A DNA stretch of 64,000 nucleotides from an uncultured Acetatifactor sp. (lineage in GTDB: Bacteria; Bacillota; Clostridia; Lachnospirales; Lachnospiraceae): the NCBI GenBank assembly GCA_947627535.1, contig CANQWM010000001.1:1-64000 (forward strand), written 5' to 3'. Positions 55,723-64,000 of the stretch are shown one piece after another. The notes beneath the pieces are model-generated. The model had not been told where the DNA came from. It saw only the letters and a list, made by a program, of their open reading frames with translations, and did no database searches. Made by a program: the position numbers and the translations under genes. How positions within the stretch are numbered: the first letter of the stretch is position 1; each line of letters opens with the position of its first letter.

Positions 55723-57336
55723 ATGGACAGGTTAAAGCTGGCGGCAGTATTCAGCGACAACTGTGTGCTGCAGAGAGGAAAAACGGTTACGGTGTTCGGC
55801 ACCGGAAGAGAAGGGGCCGCGGTGGAAGCGGAGCTTTCCGGCAAAATCCTTGGAACGGAGGAGGAACAGACCGCGCGGGGACACGGCACGGTGAAAGACG
55901 GCAGATTTGAAGTACAGCTGCCGCCTCTCCGGGAAGGGGTGGAGCATGTTCTTACCGTGACGGACGGGAAATCAAGTGTCACTTTGCAGAATATCGCCGT
56001 GGGAGAGGTATGGCTGGCAGGCGGCCAGTCCAACATGGAACTGGAGCTGCAAAACTGTGCGGAAAAGGAAGCGCTGCACCGCCCTGGGGATTCGGTGCTG
56101 CGGTTCTACTATACCCAAAAGAGAGCCAATATGGACGAGGCTTTCTTCAAGGCGGAGGAAAATACAGGCTGGGAATGCTTCGGCGGCCCCGGAACGCCCA
56201 GCTGGTCCGCTGTAGGGTACTTTTTCGGGGAGAAGCTTCAGAAAAAGCTGAAGGTGCCGGTGGGAATCCTGGGCTGCAACTGGGGCGGCACTTCCGCGTC
56301 CGCCTGGATGCCCTGCAGCGCGCTGGCGGAGGACAGCGAACTGAAGGTTTATCTGGACGCCTATGACGAGGCCGTGAAGGGAAAGACCAGAGAGCAGCAG
56401 GTGAAAGAGTATGAAGAATACGCCGCCTATCAGGCGGAGTTTGACAGGAAGGCCGCGGAGCTTTACAGGCAGCACCCTGATATGGAATGGGACGAGGTGG
56501 TCAGCATCGTGGGCGAGAACCGTTATCCCGGCCCTATGGGCTGCATCAACCCGTACCGCCCGGGAGGACTGTATGAGTGTATGCTGAAGCGCGTTATGCC
56601 TTACACGCTGAGGGGATTCCTGTATTATCAGGGGGAGAGCGACGATCATCAACCGAGGCTGTACGATAAGCTGTTTGCCAGAATGATCCGGCAGTGGCGG
56701 GAGGACTGGGGCGACGATGAACTGCCGTTTCTGTTCGTACAGCTTCCCATGCACCGCTATAAGCAGGATCCGGATTTCAAACACTGGTGTTTCATCCGGG
56801 AGGCTCAGGACAGGGTGTACAGAACGATCCGCAACACGGGAATGGCCTGCGCCATCGATCAGGGAGAATTTAACGAGATTCATCCCAAGAAAAAGAGCGT
56901 GGTGGGGGAAAGACTTTATTATCAGGCGCTTGAGAAGGCATACGGAATGGAGTGTGCCGAGGCAGAGGGACCTGAATTTGCCTGGGCTGAGCCTGGGGAA
57001 GGAGAACTGATTCTGCATTTTCGGGGAGCGGAGGGCGGCTTCCTTTGCAGCCCGGAGCCTGCAGAGAAAGATCTAAAGCCCGGAGAGAAAAACGTTCTCT
57101 TTGAGATCGCGGGAGAGGACGGGGTTTATGTGCCTGTGGACAGCTGGACCGCTCAGGAGGGTCCGGAGGGAACCGTCGTGGTCCTGAAGAGCGAGAAGGT
57201 TCCCTGGCCCCGGTTCGGCCGGTATCTCTGGACGAACTATAAGAGCGGAGGCTTTCTGTACGGCAAGAACGGAATGCCGCTTCCGCCGTTTCGCACCGAC
57301 AGGCGGGACGGAGCCGTGCCGGGAAGGCAGGAATGA
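55723..57336 (+). CDS. SASA-type carbohydrate (sialate O-acetyl) esterase
   Basis: A 537-residue SGNH-hydrolase-type esterase of the SASA (sialic acid 9-O-acetylesterase) family. The catalytic serine is S103 in AGGQSNMEL. Further motifs are YYQGESD and a C-terminal aspartate/histidine pair in DQGEFNEIHPKK. An N-terminal beta domain (about 95 residues) and an inserted beta domain are present. There is no signal peptide. It should remove O-acetyl groups from imported sugars. It follows the fucosidase by 85 bp with its own AAGAAGG site. Confidence 0.87.
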   Translation: MDRLKLAAVFSDNCVLQRGKTVTVFGTGREGAAVEAELSGKILGTEEEQTARGHGTVKDGRFEVQLPPLREGVEHVLTVTDGKSSVTLQNIAVGEVWLAGGQSNMELELQNCAEKEALHRPGDSVLRFYYTQKRANMDEAFFKAEENTGWECFGGPGTPSWSAVGYFFGEKLQKKLKVPVGILGCNWGGTSASAWMPCSALAEDSELKVYLDAYDEAVKGKTREQQVKEYEEYAAYQAEFDRKAAELYRQHPDMEWDEVVSIVGENRYPGPMGCINPYRPGGLYECMLKRVMPYTLRGFLYYQGESDDHQPRLYDKLFARMIRQWREDWGDDELPFLFVQLPMHRYKQDPDFKHWCFIREAQDRVYRTIRNTGMACAIDQGEFNEIHPKKKSVVGERLYYQALEKAYGMECAEAEGPEFAWAEPGEGELILHFRGAEGGFLCSPEPAEKDLKPGEKNVLFEIAGEDGVYVPVDSWTAQEGPEGTVVVLKSEKVPWPRFGRYLWTNYKSGGFLYGKNGMPLPPFRTDRRDGAVPGRQE

Positions 57337-57344
57337 CATTCGTT

Positions 57345-57475
57345 TCAGGCTGTTCCTGCAGGCAGTATTCTTTTTCTTCTTCGATCAGGTTTATCATCAG
57401 ATCTTCGATCCGCGGGACGAACTGGAGTCTGTGTCCCATCTCCAGTTCGTCCCGCATCGTCATCTGCGGCAGCAC
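57345..57475 (-). pseudogene. Possible remnant of a minus-strand gene
   Basis: An open minus-strand reading frame here encodes a natural-looking stretch (RDELEMGHRLQFVPRIED, then LMINLIEEEKEYCLQEQPET). It then runs without a stop into antisense of the esterase gene. No ribosome-binding site is convincing. A 16 bp perfect inverted repeat lies inside (57412-57427 / 57440-57455). It could be a decayed gene end or chance; I cannot name a family. Confidence 0.3.
57412..57455. repeat. Perfect 16-bp inverted repeat
   Basis: GCGGGACGAACTGGAG (57412-57427) pairs with CTCCAGTTCGTCCCGC (57440-57455) over a 12 nt loop. There is no T-run on either side, so it is not a standard terminator. Confidence 0.9.
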
Positions 57476-57534
57476 TGATCAGGATCAGCATATGGATGCC
57501 GTGCTGCCCATCCTTTTTTCTTTTCAAGAAATTC

Positions 57535-57588
57535 AACCCTATTCGGAAATCCAATCCTATCCGGAAATTCGATCCCATCCGGCCCCCA
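57535..57588. repeat. Three 18-bp tandem repeats
   Basis: Imperfect copies start at 57535, 57553 and 57571 with shared core CCTATCCGGAAAT. This is in the 436 bp gap between the esterase and LytTR genes, which otherwise holds the inverted repeat, the possible remnant and the LytTR promoter. Confidence 0.75.
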
Positions 57589-57654
57589 AAAGCCTGTGTG
57601 AGGAGCCGAAAATCACCTTTCAGACGCGGGAGCTGACCTTTTGCGCAGAAACTG

Positions 57655-57682
57655 TTTACATCCGGCCGGGATCCGCTATACT
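57655..57682 (+). promoter_or_regulatory. Promoter of the LytTR-LiaF-like operon
   Basis: TTTACA at 57655-57660 and TATACT at 57677-57682 with a 16 bp spacer. Confidence 0.72.
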
Positions 57683-57771
57683 GGAACATGTAGCAGGAAA
57701 ACACTTCCGCATCCGCCGCGGGGATATGGCGGCAGGTGCAGGCGCCGTGCATACGGCGGAAAGAGAACGCC

Positions 57772-58233
57772 ATGAAGGTTAAGATAGAGATACAGGAAGG
57801 ACTGGAGGAGGAAGAAGTGGTGATCCGGTGTGGCAGTCTGAACGACTCCGTTATCGGTCTCCAGAATCTGATCTCAAAGCAGGGCAGCGGGAAGCGGTGT
57901 CTCGGCCTGACCAAGGGAGAGACACAGTATTATGTGCCTGTGGAGGATATCTATTTTCTGGAAACGGAGGGACGGGAAATACGGGCCCACACGGCGGATC
58001 AGATTTATGAATGCGGCTTCAGGCTTTACGAGCTGGAGGAACTTCTTCCGGGAAGCTTTATGAGGATCTCAAAGTCCACCATCGCCAATCTGGACCACAT
58101 CTATTCCATCACAAGGAACCTGACGGCGTCCAGCGAGGTGGAGTTTTCGGGAAGCAAAAAGAAGGCGCTGGTTTCCAGAAATTATTACAGGGCTTTGGTA
58201 GAACGGCTCAACACAAAAAAGCTGGGACTGTAA
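57772..58233 (+). CDS. LytTR DNA-binding regulator
   Basis: A 153-residue protein whose C-terminal 95 residues are a LytTR domain (VPVEDIYFLETEGREIRAHT, FMRISKSTIANLDHIYSI, LVSRNYYRALVERL). The N-terminal part is short and is not a receiver domain, so activity is not set by a classical phosphorelay. GAAAGAG lies ten bases before the ATG. An upstream GTG at 57736 is less likely. It is cotranscribed with the next gene, a pairing common in Firmicutes. Confidence 0.9.
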   Translation: MKVKIEIQEGLEEEEVVIRCGSLNDSVIGLQNLISKQGSGKRCLGLTKGETQYYVPVEDIYFLETEGREIRAHTADQIYECGFRLYELEELLPGSFMRISKSTIANLDHIYSITRNLTASSEVEFSGSKKKALVSRNYYRALVERLNTKKLGL

Positions 58234-58292
58234 CGGCAGTGTGTCAGAATTTTCACAGGCAGGGGCGCGAACGGCGCGGGAAAGGAGTAAAA

Positions 58293-59030
58293 ATGTACAG
58301 AGTGGAGTTTGAAAGCAAAAAGAAGAGAAAGATCATGTGGGGGATTCTGCTGCTGCTGGCGGCAGCGGCGCTGGTCGTGGACAAACTGGGATATCTGGAG
58401 GAAATCGGGGTCTGGACAGTGATCTTCAGCGTTTGTCTGATCGCTTTTTTCATCGACGGGTTTTTCAGGAGAAGCTTCTCGGAGATCCTGTTTGCGGCGG
58501 CCTTCTTTGTCATCGTGAACGATGAACTGCTGGGACTGGAAAAGATCACGCCCTGGCCCGTGCTGGGAGCGGCGCTGCTGGGTTCCCTGGGGCTTAAGAT
58601 GCTGTTTCCGAAGTTCAGCAGGAAGCCGAAGCTTATAAACGTCAGCATGAACGGGAAGCAGCTGGATGGAAAGGCGCCGGTTTCCGGGGAGACTTGGGAC
58701 GGAAACAGCGTTTCCTATGACAATGCATTTGGAGAGACGGTGAAATATCTCTCCGGGGAGATCAGCCATGTCAATGCGGACAATGCGTTTGGATCGCTGA
58801 AGATCTATTTTTCCGACGCGACACTCCGGAACGGGTCAGCAGACGTGAATCTGGACAGCTCCTTCGGCAGCACGGTGCTCTATGTGCCGGCGGAGTGGAA
58901 GGTGGAGGTCAATACGGAAACGGTTTTCGGCAGCACGAAGGAACAGGGAAAATGCAGCACCGACGGAACGAACGTGCTCAACATCCGGGGGGATGTAAGC
59001 TTTGGAAGCCTTGTGATCGTTTATGTCTGA
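58293..59030 (+). CDS. LiaF-like membrane protein
   Basis: A 245-residue protein. Four N-terminal hydrophobic segments ([21 protein letters not shown] onward) form a LiaI/LiaF-like membrane domain. A C-terminal beta-helical domain with repeating NAFG/SSFGST turns matches the DUF2154-type LiaF output domain. LiaF-type proteins sense cell-envelope stress and hold back a regulator, so it probably partners the adjacent LytTR protein. AAAGGAG precedes the ATG. Its stop overlaps the convergent activase gene by 10 bp. Confidence 0.85.
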   Translation: MYRVEFESKKKRKIMWGILLLLAAAALVVDKLGYLEEIGVWTVIFSVCLIAFFIDGFFRRSFSEILFAAAFFVIVNDELLGLEKITPWPVLGAALLGSLGLKMLFPKFSRKPKLINVSMNGKQLDGKAPVSGETWDGNSVSYDNAFGETVKYLSGEISHVNADNAFGSLKIYFSDATLRNGSADVNLDSSFGSTVLYVPAEWKVEVNTETVFGSTKEQGKCSTDGTNVLNIRGDVSFGSLVIVYV

Positions 59031-62000
59031 CTGGTTTTACCTGCATTTTCCAGATTCTCCTGTGCTGTGGAGAGCATCAGCTTAATGCGGTTTAACTGGT
59101 TTACCTCGCTGGCGCCGGGATCATAGTCGATCGCCACGATATTGGAGCCGGGGTAGGCCTTCCGCAGGGCTTTAATGACACCTTTTCCCACCACATGGTT
59201 AGGCAGGCAGCCGAAGGGCTGGGTGCACACGATATTCGGCACACCGTCGTGGATCAGCTCCACCATCTCTCCGGTGAGGAACCATCCCTCGCCGGTCTGG
59301 TTGCCGATGGAAACAATGGGTTTTGCAAGGGAGGCAATTTCCCGGATGGAAATAGGAGCCGAAAAATGTCGGCTCTTTTTCAGTTCCCTGACAGTGGCGC
59401 CGCGAAGCACATGTTCCACGGCCCAGATGCCTAACCTTGCGGTCCGGGCGGATTTCCTGCTCGTGCCCAGATGCTCCGCCTTGTAGATCTGGTTGTAGAA
59501 GCAGTACAGCATAAAGCCGAGAAGATCCGGCACCACAGCTTCCGCGCCCTCGGACTCCAGAAGCTCCACCAGATGGTTGTTCCCGGCGGGGGAGAATTTA
59601 ACCAGGATCTCGCCTACCACGCCGACCCGGGGTTTTTTCATGTCCCGCAGCTCTACCGAATCAAAGTCCCGTATGATCTGCCGGCACATTTTGTTAAATT
59701 TAAGCAGGCTGATATGCTTTCCGGAGACGAAACGCTGCACCTCTTTCAGCCATTTTTTGTGGAGGGCGTTTACGCTTCCGGGCACCGCCTCGTAGGGGCG
59801 CGTCCTGTATACGCAGCGCATGAAAATGTCGCCGAACTGGGCGCCTACAGCGGCCCGCAGGAGCATCTGGGCGTTGATGTGAAATCCCGGGTTTGTCTCG
59901 ATCCCTCCAAGGTTCAGGGAGATCACAGGGATATAAGCCATGTCCGCTTTCTTCAGGGCACGGCGGATGAAACCGATGTAGTTGGTGGCGCGGCAGCCTC
60001 CGCCGGTCTGGGTGATGATGATGGCGGTCCGGTTCAGGTCATATTTGCCGGACAGAAGGGCCTCCATGATCTGTCCCACCACCAGAAGCGAAGGATAACA
60101 TGCGTCATTATTTACATATTTCAGGCCCACATCCACAGAGTGCCTGTTGTCGTTGTCCAGAACCACAAAGTGATAGCCGCAGGCGTTGAACGCAGGCTCC
60201 AGGATCTCGAAGTGAATGGGAGACATCTGGGGGCAGATGATGGTATAGTCCCTGCGCATCTCCTCGGTAAACGGTATTTTTTCAATGGCGCAGGAGCGGA
60301 TGGTGCGCTGCTGCTGCAGCCGCTGTCTGACCCTGATGGCGGCCAGAAGAGAGCGGATCCGGATTCTTGCGGCTCCCAGGTTGTTTACTTCGTCGATCTT
60401 TAAGCAGGTATAGATCTTGTCGGAGCCGGAGAGGATATCGTTCACCTGATCTGTTGTCACCGCGTCCAGCCCGCAGCCGAAGGAATTTAACTGGATCAGA
60501 TCCAGATTGTCCACGGTTTTTACGTAGCTGGCGGCGGCATAGAGCCTGGAGTGGTACATCCACTGGTCGGACACGATCAGAGGGCGTTCCGGGCGGCCCA
60601 GATGAGAAATGGAATCCTCGGTCAGCACGGCCAGATCATAGGAGGTGATCAGCTCCGGAATGCCATGGTTGATCTCAGGGTCGATGTGATAGGGACGTCC
60701 CGCCAGGACGATCCCGCGTTTGCCGGTGGTCTTCAGGTATTCCAGGACTTCTTCGCCCTTTTTCTGGATATCCAGACGGACATTTTCCAGCTCCTGCCAG
60801 CCGGCTGCGGCGGCTCTGCGGACTTCGGCTGCGGGAATTTCCTGAAATTCCTGTTCCAGCGCCTGTGCCGCCGTGTCGAGACTCCCAAAGGATAAGAAGG
60901 GATTGCGCAGGCGTACCTGGCCGCCGCTGATCTCTTCCATGTTGTTTTTGATATTTTCGGAATAGGAGGTGACGATGGGGCAGTTGTAGTGGTTGTTTGC
61001 CTCCGGCACCTCATTTCTCTCGTAGAACAGAGCGGGATAGAAGATAAAATCCACTCCCTGGCGGATCAGCCATTCCACATGACCGTGGGCGAGCTTCGCC
61101 GGGTAGCACTCGGACTCGCTGGGGATGGATTCGATCCCAAGCTCGTAAATTGCCCGGGTCGAACTCGGGGAAAGGACCACGCGATATCCCAGGTTGGTGA
61201 AGAACACGTGCCAGAAGGGATAATTTTCGTACATGTTCAGCACTCTGGGAATGCCTACCGTCCCTCTGGGAGCCTGGCCGGGTTCCAGGGAGGGGTAGGA
61301 GAAAAGCCTTTTGAGCTTGTATTCAAACAGGTTCGGAACATGGTTGGGGTTTTTCTGCCCGCCGATGCCCCGCTCACAGCGGTTGCCGGAGATAAACTGG
61401 CGGCCGCCGGAAAATTTATTGATGGTAAGGCGGCAGCTGTTGGTACAGCCCTTGCACTTTGCCATGCTGGTTTCAAACTTTAAGGCGCAGAGCTTCTCAT
61501 AGGAAAGCATGGAGGTAGTCTGGCCTTCCTCATAGCGGTCCCTTGCGACCAGGGCGGCGCCGAACGCGCCCATGATTCCGGCAATGTCCGGCCGGATGGC
61601 CTGGCAGTCCGCAATTTTTTCAAAGCTGCGCAGAACGGCGTCGTTGTAAAAGGTGCCGCCCTGCACCACGATATTTTTCCCCAGCTCGGAGGCGTCGGAG
61701 ACCTTGATGACCTTAAACAGCGCGTTTTTGATCACGGAGTAGGCGAGCCCCGCGGAAATGTCCGCCACGCTTGCGCCCTCCTTCTGGGCCTGCTTTACCT
61801 TGGAATTCATAAACACGGTGCAGCGGGTGCCGAGATCGATGGGATGCTCGGCAAACAGGGCGGTCTGGGCAAAATCGTGGACATTGTAATTTAAGGATTT
61901 TGCAAAGGTTTCTATAAAGGATCCGCAGCCGGAGGAGCAGGCCTCGTTTAACAGCACGCTGTCCACCGTCCCGTTTTTGATCTTGATACATTTCATGTCC

Positions 62001-63280
62001 TGGCCGCCGATATCCAGAATGCAGTCTACCTCCGGGTCGAAGAAAGCCGCGGCCTGGTAATGGGCGACGGTTTCCACCTCCCCGTCGTCCAGCAGAAAGG
62101 CGGCCTTCATAAGGGCTTCGCCGTAACCGGTGGAGCAGGAGCGCACAATGTGTACATCCGCGGGAAGCTGGCTGTAGATCTCTTTCAATGCGCGTATGGC
62201 GGTCTTTAAGGGGCTTCCGTCGTTGCCGCTGTAGAAGGAATAGAGCAGAGAGCCGTCCTCGCCCACAAGAGCCGCCTTGGTGGTGGTGCTGCCGGCGTCG
62301 ATTCCAAGGAACGCGCGGCCCCGGTAGGAGGCCAGATCCCTGGTGGCCACATGGTGTCTGCGGTGCCGGGTGCGGAAGTCCGTGTAGGCCTCCTCGCTCT
62401 CAAAAAGCGGCTCCAGACGCTCCACTTCAAACGCCATCCGGATTTCGGAGGAGAGCTTTTTAATCATTTCCTCCATGGAGACGGCGTTATCCTCCCGGGC
62501 GTTCAGGGCGGCGCCGATAGCGGCGAACAGATGGGAATTGTCCGTTTCGATGATATGCTCTTTGTCCAGCTTCAGCGTGCGGATAAAGGCGGCCTTCAGC
62601 TCCGACAGAAAGTGGAGCGGCCCGCCCAGGAATGCCACATGTCCCCGGATGGGTTTGCCGCAGGCAAGGCCGGAGATGGTCTGGTTCACCACCGCCTGAA
62701 AGATGGAGGCGGCAAGATCCTCCTTCGTGGCGCCTTCGTTGATCAGGGGCTGGATATCCGTCTTCGCGAACACGCCGCAGCGGGCCGCGATGGCATAGAG
62801 GGACCTGTAATTTTTGGCATATTCATTTAAACCGGCGGCATCCGTCTGGATCAGGGAAGCCATCTGGTCAATAAAAGAGCCGGTCCCCCCGGCGCAGATC
62901 CCGTTCATGCGCTGTTCTACGCTGCCGTCCTCAAAGTAGATGATCTTTGCGTCTTCGCCCCCAAGCTCGATGGCTACATCCGTCTTTGGCGCAAGCTCCT
63001 TTAGGGAGGCGGCGACGGCGATCACCTCCTGGGTAAAGGGCACACCCAGATGATTGGCGAGGGCCAGTCCGCCGGAGCCTGTGATCACAGGGTGGAGCGT
63101 AAGGTTTCCAAGCTGGCTGAAAGCCCTGTTCAAAAGGGAAGACAGGGTCTCCCGGATATTGGCGTAATGGCGCTCATAGTCGGAGAACAGAATCCTGTGT
63201 TCCCCGTCCAGAATGGCGATCTTGACAGTGGTGGAACCGATATCGATGCCGAGGGCCCCAGAGTTGGTGCGAAATTCCAT
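59021..63280 (-). CDS. Giant acyl-CoA dehydratase activase (BadF/HgdC family)
   Basis: A 1419-residue cytoplasmic protein. Two ASKHA ATPase modules of the 2-hydroxyacyl-CoA dehydratase activator type come first. They have phosphate loops [12 protein letters not shown] and [12 protein letters not shown], and the second carries the cluster-binding [14 protein letters not shown] cysteine cluster ([17 protein letters not shown]), a DUF2229 domain ([24 protein letters not shown]) and a C-terminal HgdB/D-like domain follow. Classical activators donate one electron, driven by ATP, to a dehydratase. No dehydratase gene is adjacent, so the electron acceptor is unknown. The start at 63280 follows AGGAAGG. 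Confidence 0.88.
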   Translation of the reverse strand: MEFRTNSGALGIDIGSTTVKIAILDGEHRILFSDYERHYANIRETLSSLLNRAFSQLGNLTLHPVITGSGGLALANHLGVPFTQEVIAVAASLKELAPKTDVAIELGGEDAKIIYFEDGSVEQRMNGICAGGTGSFIDQMASLIQTDAAGLNEYAKNYRSLYAIAARCGVFAKTDIQPLINEGATKEDLAASIFQAVVNQTISGLACGKPIRGHVAFLGGPLHFLSELKAAFIRTLKLDKEHIIETDNSHLFAAIGAALNAREDNAVSMEEMIKKLSSEIRMAFEVERLEPLFESEEAYTDFRTRHRRHHVATRDLASYRGRAFLGIDAGSTTTKAALVGEDGSLLYSFYSGNDGSPLKTAIRALKEIYSQLPADVHIVRSCSTGYGEALMKAAFLLDDGEVETVAHYQAAAFFDPEVDCILDIGGQDMKCIKIKNGTVDSVLLNEACSSGCGSFIETFAKSLNYNVHDFAQTALFAEHPIDLGTRCTVFMNSKVKQAQKEGASVADISAGLAYSVIKNALFKVIKVSDASELGKNIVVQGGTFYNDAVLRSFEKIADCQAIRPDIAGIMGAFGAALVARDRYEEGQTTSMLSYEKLCALKFETSMAKCKGCTNSCRLTINKFSGGRQFISGNRCERGIGGQKNPNHVPNLFEYKLKRLFSYPSLEPGQAPRGTVGIPRVLNMYENYPFWHVFFTNLGYRVVLSPSSTRAIYELGIESIPSESECYPAKLAHGHVEWLIRQGVDFIFYPALFYERNEVPEANNHYNCPIVTSYSENIKNNMEEISGGQVRLRNPFLSFGSLDTAAQALEQEFQEIPAAEVRRAAAAGWQELENVRLDIQKKGEEVLEYLKTTGKRGIVLAGRPYHIDPEINHGIPELITSYDLAVLTEDSISHLGRPERPLIVSDQWMYHSRLYAAASYVKTVDNLDLIQLNSFGCGLDAVTTDQVNDILSGSDKIYTCLKIDEVNNLGAARIRIRSLLAAIRVRQRLQQQRTIRSCAIEKIPFTEEMRRDYTIICPQMSPIHFEILEPAFNACGYHFVVLDNDNRHSVDVGLKYVNNDACYPSLLVVGQIMEALLSGKYDLNRTAIIITQTGGGCRATNYIGFIRRALKKADMAYIPVISLNLGGIETNPGFHINAQMLLRAAVGAQFGDIFMRCVYRTRPYEAVPGSVNALHKKWLKEVQRFVSGKHISLLKFNKMCRQIIRDFDSVELRDMKKPRVGVVGEILVKFSPAGNNHLVELLESEGAEAVVPDLLGFMLYCFYNQIYKAEHLGTSRKSARTARLGIWAVEHVLRGATVRELKKSRHFSAPISIREIASLAKPIVSIGNQTGEGWFLTGEMVELIHDGVPNIVCTQPFGCLPNHVVGKGVIKALRKAYPGSNIVAIDYDPGASEVNQLNRIKLMLSTAQENLENAGKTSQT

Positions 63281-63385
63281 GTAAAACATCCTTCCTGACA
63301 AATGACTGATCGTGCGCCGCATTTCCAGAAATATCCGCAGATATCCTTAAAATGCGGCCGCCGACACATTGTGACACACTAGGTT

Positions 63386-63414
63386 ATTATAGTACACATA
63401 TCGACAAAATGCAA
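63386..63414 (-). promoter_or_regulatory. Promoter of the activase gene
   Basis: On the minus strand, TTGCAT (plus 63409-63414) and consensus TATAAT (plus 63386-63391) with a 17 bp spacer. Confidence 0.8.
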
Positions 63415-63476
63415 ATATGGCGGTTGTGAAAACTTTATGAAATTGCTGATTTTTCTATAAAATATAAAATGTTCGG

Positions 63477-63505
63477 TTTACTTATGGGGCTGTCAATGAT
63501 AAAAT
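63477..63505 (+). promoter_or_regulatory. Promoter of the rhomboid-like gene
   Basis: TTTACT at 63477-63482 and TAAAAT at 63500-63505 with a 17 bp spacer. Confidence 0.65.
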
Positions 63506-63561
63506 AGCTTTGTTCCAAATGTATTCGTCCGGCGCGGCCGGTATGAAAGGATGACGGTTCA

Positions 63562-64000
63562 ATGAGTAAATGGGAAAAGAAATTCGGAAAATATGCCATA
63601 TCAAATTTGACGCTGATTCTGATCATCTGTTACGGGGTGGGATATCTGCTCACTTTTTTTGCACAGGATTTTATGAGCTACCTGACGCTGGACACCTATG
63701 CGATCCTCCACGGACAGGTCTGGCGGCTGGTGACATGGCTGATCGTGCCGCCCAGCAGCTTTGATATCTTTACAATTATCATGCTGCTGTTCTACTGGAG
63801 CCTGGGAACCCAGCTGGAACGGGTCTGGGGCGTTTGGCGCTACAACGTCTACATCTTTACGGGTATTTTCCTGACGATCCTGGGCGCGTTCCTGAGCATG
63901 GGGATCTATTATCTCATCTACCCGGAGATAGGGGCCATGGCTGGCGCCCCGGAGTTTCTTTTCTATCAGGGCTCCTGGTATTACAGCACCTATTATGTGA
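63562..64000 (+). CDS. Rhomboid-like membrane protein, cut by window end
   Basis: The first 146 residues of an open frame that continues past the window. It shows three hydrophobic segments and rhomboid-family landmarks: HGQVWRLVTWLIVPP, then YWSLGTQLERVWGVWRYN. The catalytic serine and histidine of an active rhomboid protease would lie further on and are not visible, so activity cannot be judged. AAAGG lies about 11 bases before the ATG. Confidence 0.75.
   Translation, partial: MSKWEKKFGKYAISNLTLILIICYGVGYLLTFFAQDFMSYLTLDTYAILHGQVWRLVTWLIVPPSSFDIFTIIMLLFYWSLGTQLERVWGVWRYNVYIFTGIFLTILGAFLSMGIYYLIYPEIGAMAGAPEFLFYQGSWYYSTYYV

Noticed and set aside
57333..57782. 149-codon plus-strand frame between the esterase and LytTR genes
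   Set aside because: No ribosome-binding site, odd serine/arginine-rich start, and it overlaps the LytTR promoter and start.

Overview
The window reads as chromosomal DNA of a GC-rich member of the Lachnospiraceae (Clostridia). Pointers to this are strong AGGAGG ribosome-binding sites, sigma-A promoters, HrcA/CIRCE control of chaperones, Clostridia-typical families (DUF3842, DUF5688, LiaF-like, giant acyl-CoA dehydratase activase) and gut-type glycan enzymes. This placement is inferred from gene content; I could not run a search. I see no phage, insertion sequence, CRISPR array or rRNA.

Layout. 0.2-3.8 kb: DUF3842, YqeG phosphatase, aroE, a fused shikimate kinase/type II dehydroquinase, and efp. 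3.9-8.5 kb: DUF5688 protein, tRNA-Arg(CCG), an SH3b membrane-anchored protein, a small helical protein and glutamate dehydrogenase. 8.6-16.3 kb: a sensor-GGDEF protein, RNase H, an RluF-type pseudouridine synthase, ligA, metA (acetyl type), an AT-rich vanZ-like gene, a cyclophilin lipoprotein and rubredoxin. 16.5-21.5 kb: DUF362 protein, a repeat-bearing lipoprotein, MATE exporter, an SDR epimerase and CIRCE-controlled hsp20.

21.5-28.9 kb is a cytoplasmic beta-mannan/glucomannan locus. A GH26 mannanase faces divergently away from an operon of GH130 mannooligosaccharide phosphorylase, cellobiose/mannobiose 2-epimerase, GH130 mannosylglucose phosphorylase and GH94 phosphorylase. Together they give the known epimerase-phosphorylase route: mannobiose to mannosylglucose to mannose-1-phosphate plus glucose. 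The shared intergenic region carries repeated putative operators.

28.9-41.3 kb: transglutaminase-like protein, metY (matching the acetyl-type metA), a chemotaxis receptor, thiamine pyrophosphokinase, azlCD with a small upstream gene, a class A PBP, a YigZ-family protein and mgtE. 41.4-48.0 kb: a heterodimeric ABC exporter with one degenerate ATP site, an AraC regulator, a DUF1905-like/C39-like fusion and a zinc-ribbon membrane protein. 48.1-50.2 kb: groES-groEL under CIRCE.

50.4-57.3 kb is a tightly packed run of two GT8 glycosyltransferases, two PlsC-type acyltransferases, a GH29 fucosidase and a SASA-type esterase. I know no pathway that unites them, and this is the best candidate here for an undescribed system. 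57.3-64 kb: a gene-poor stretch with a possible gene remnant, a LytTR/LiaF-like pair, a giant acyl-CoA dehydratase activase, and the start of a rhomboid-like gene cut by the window end.
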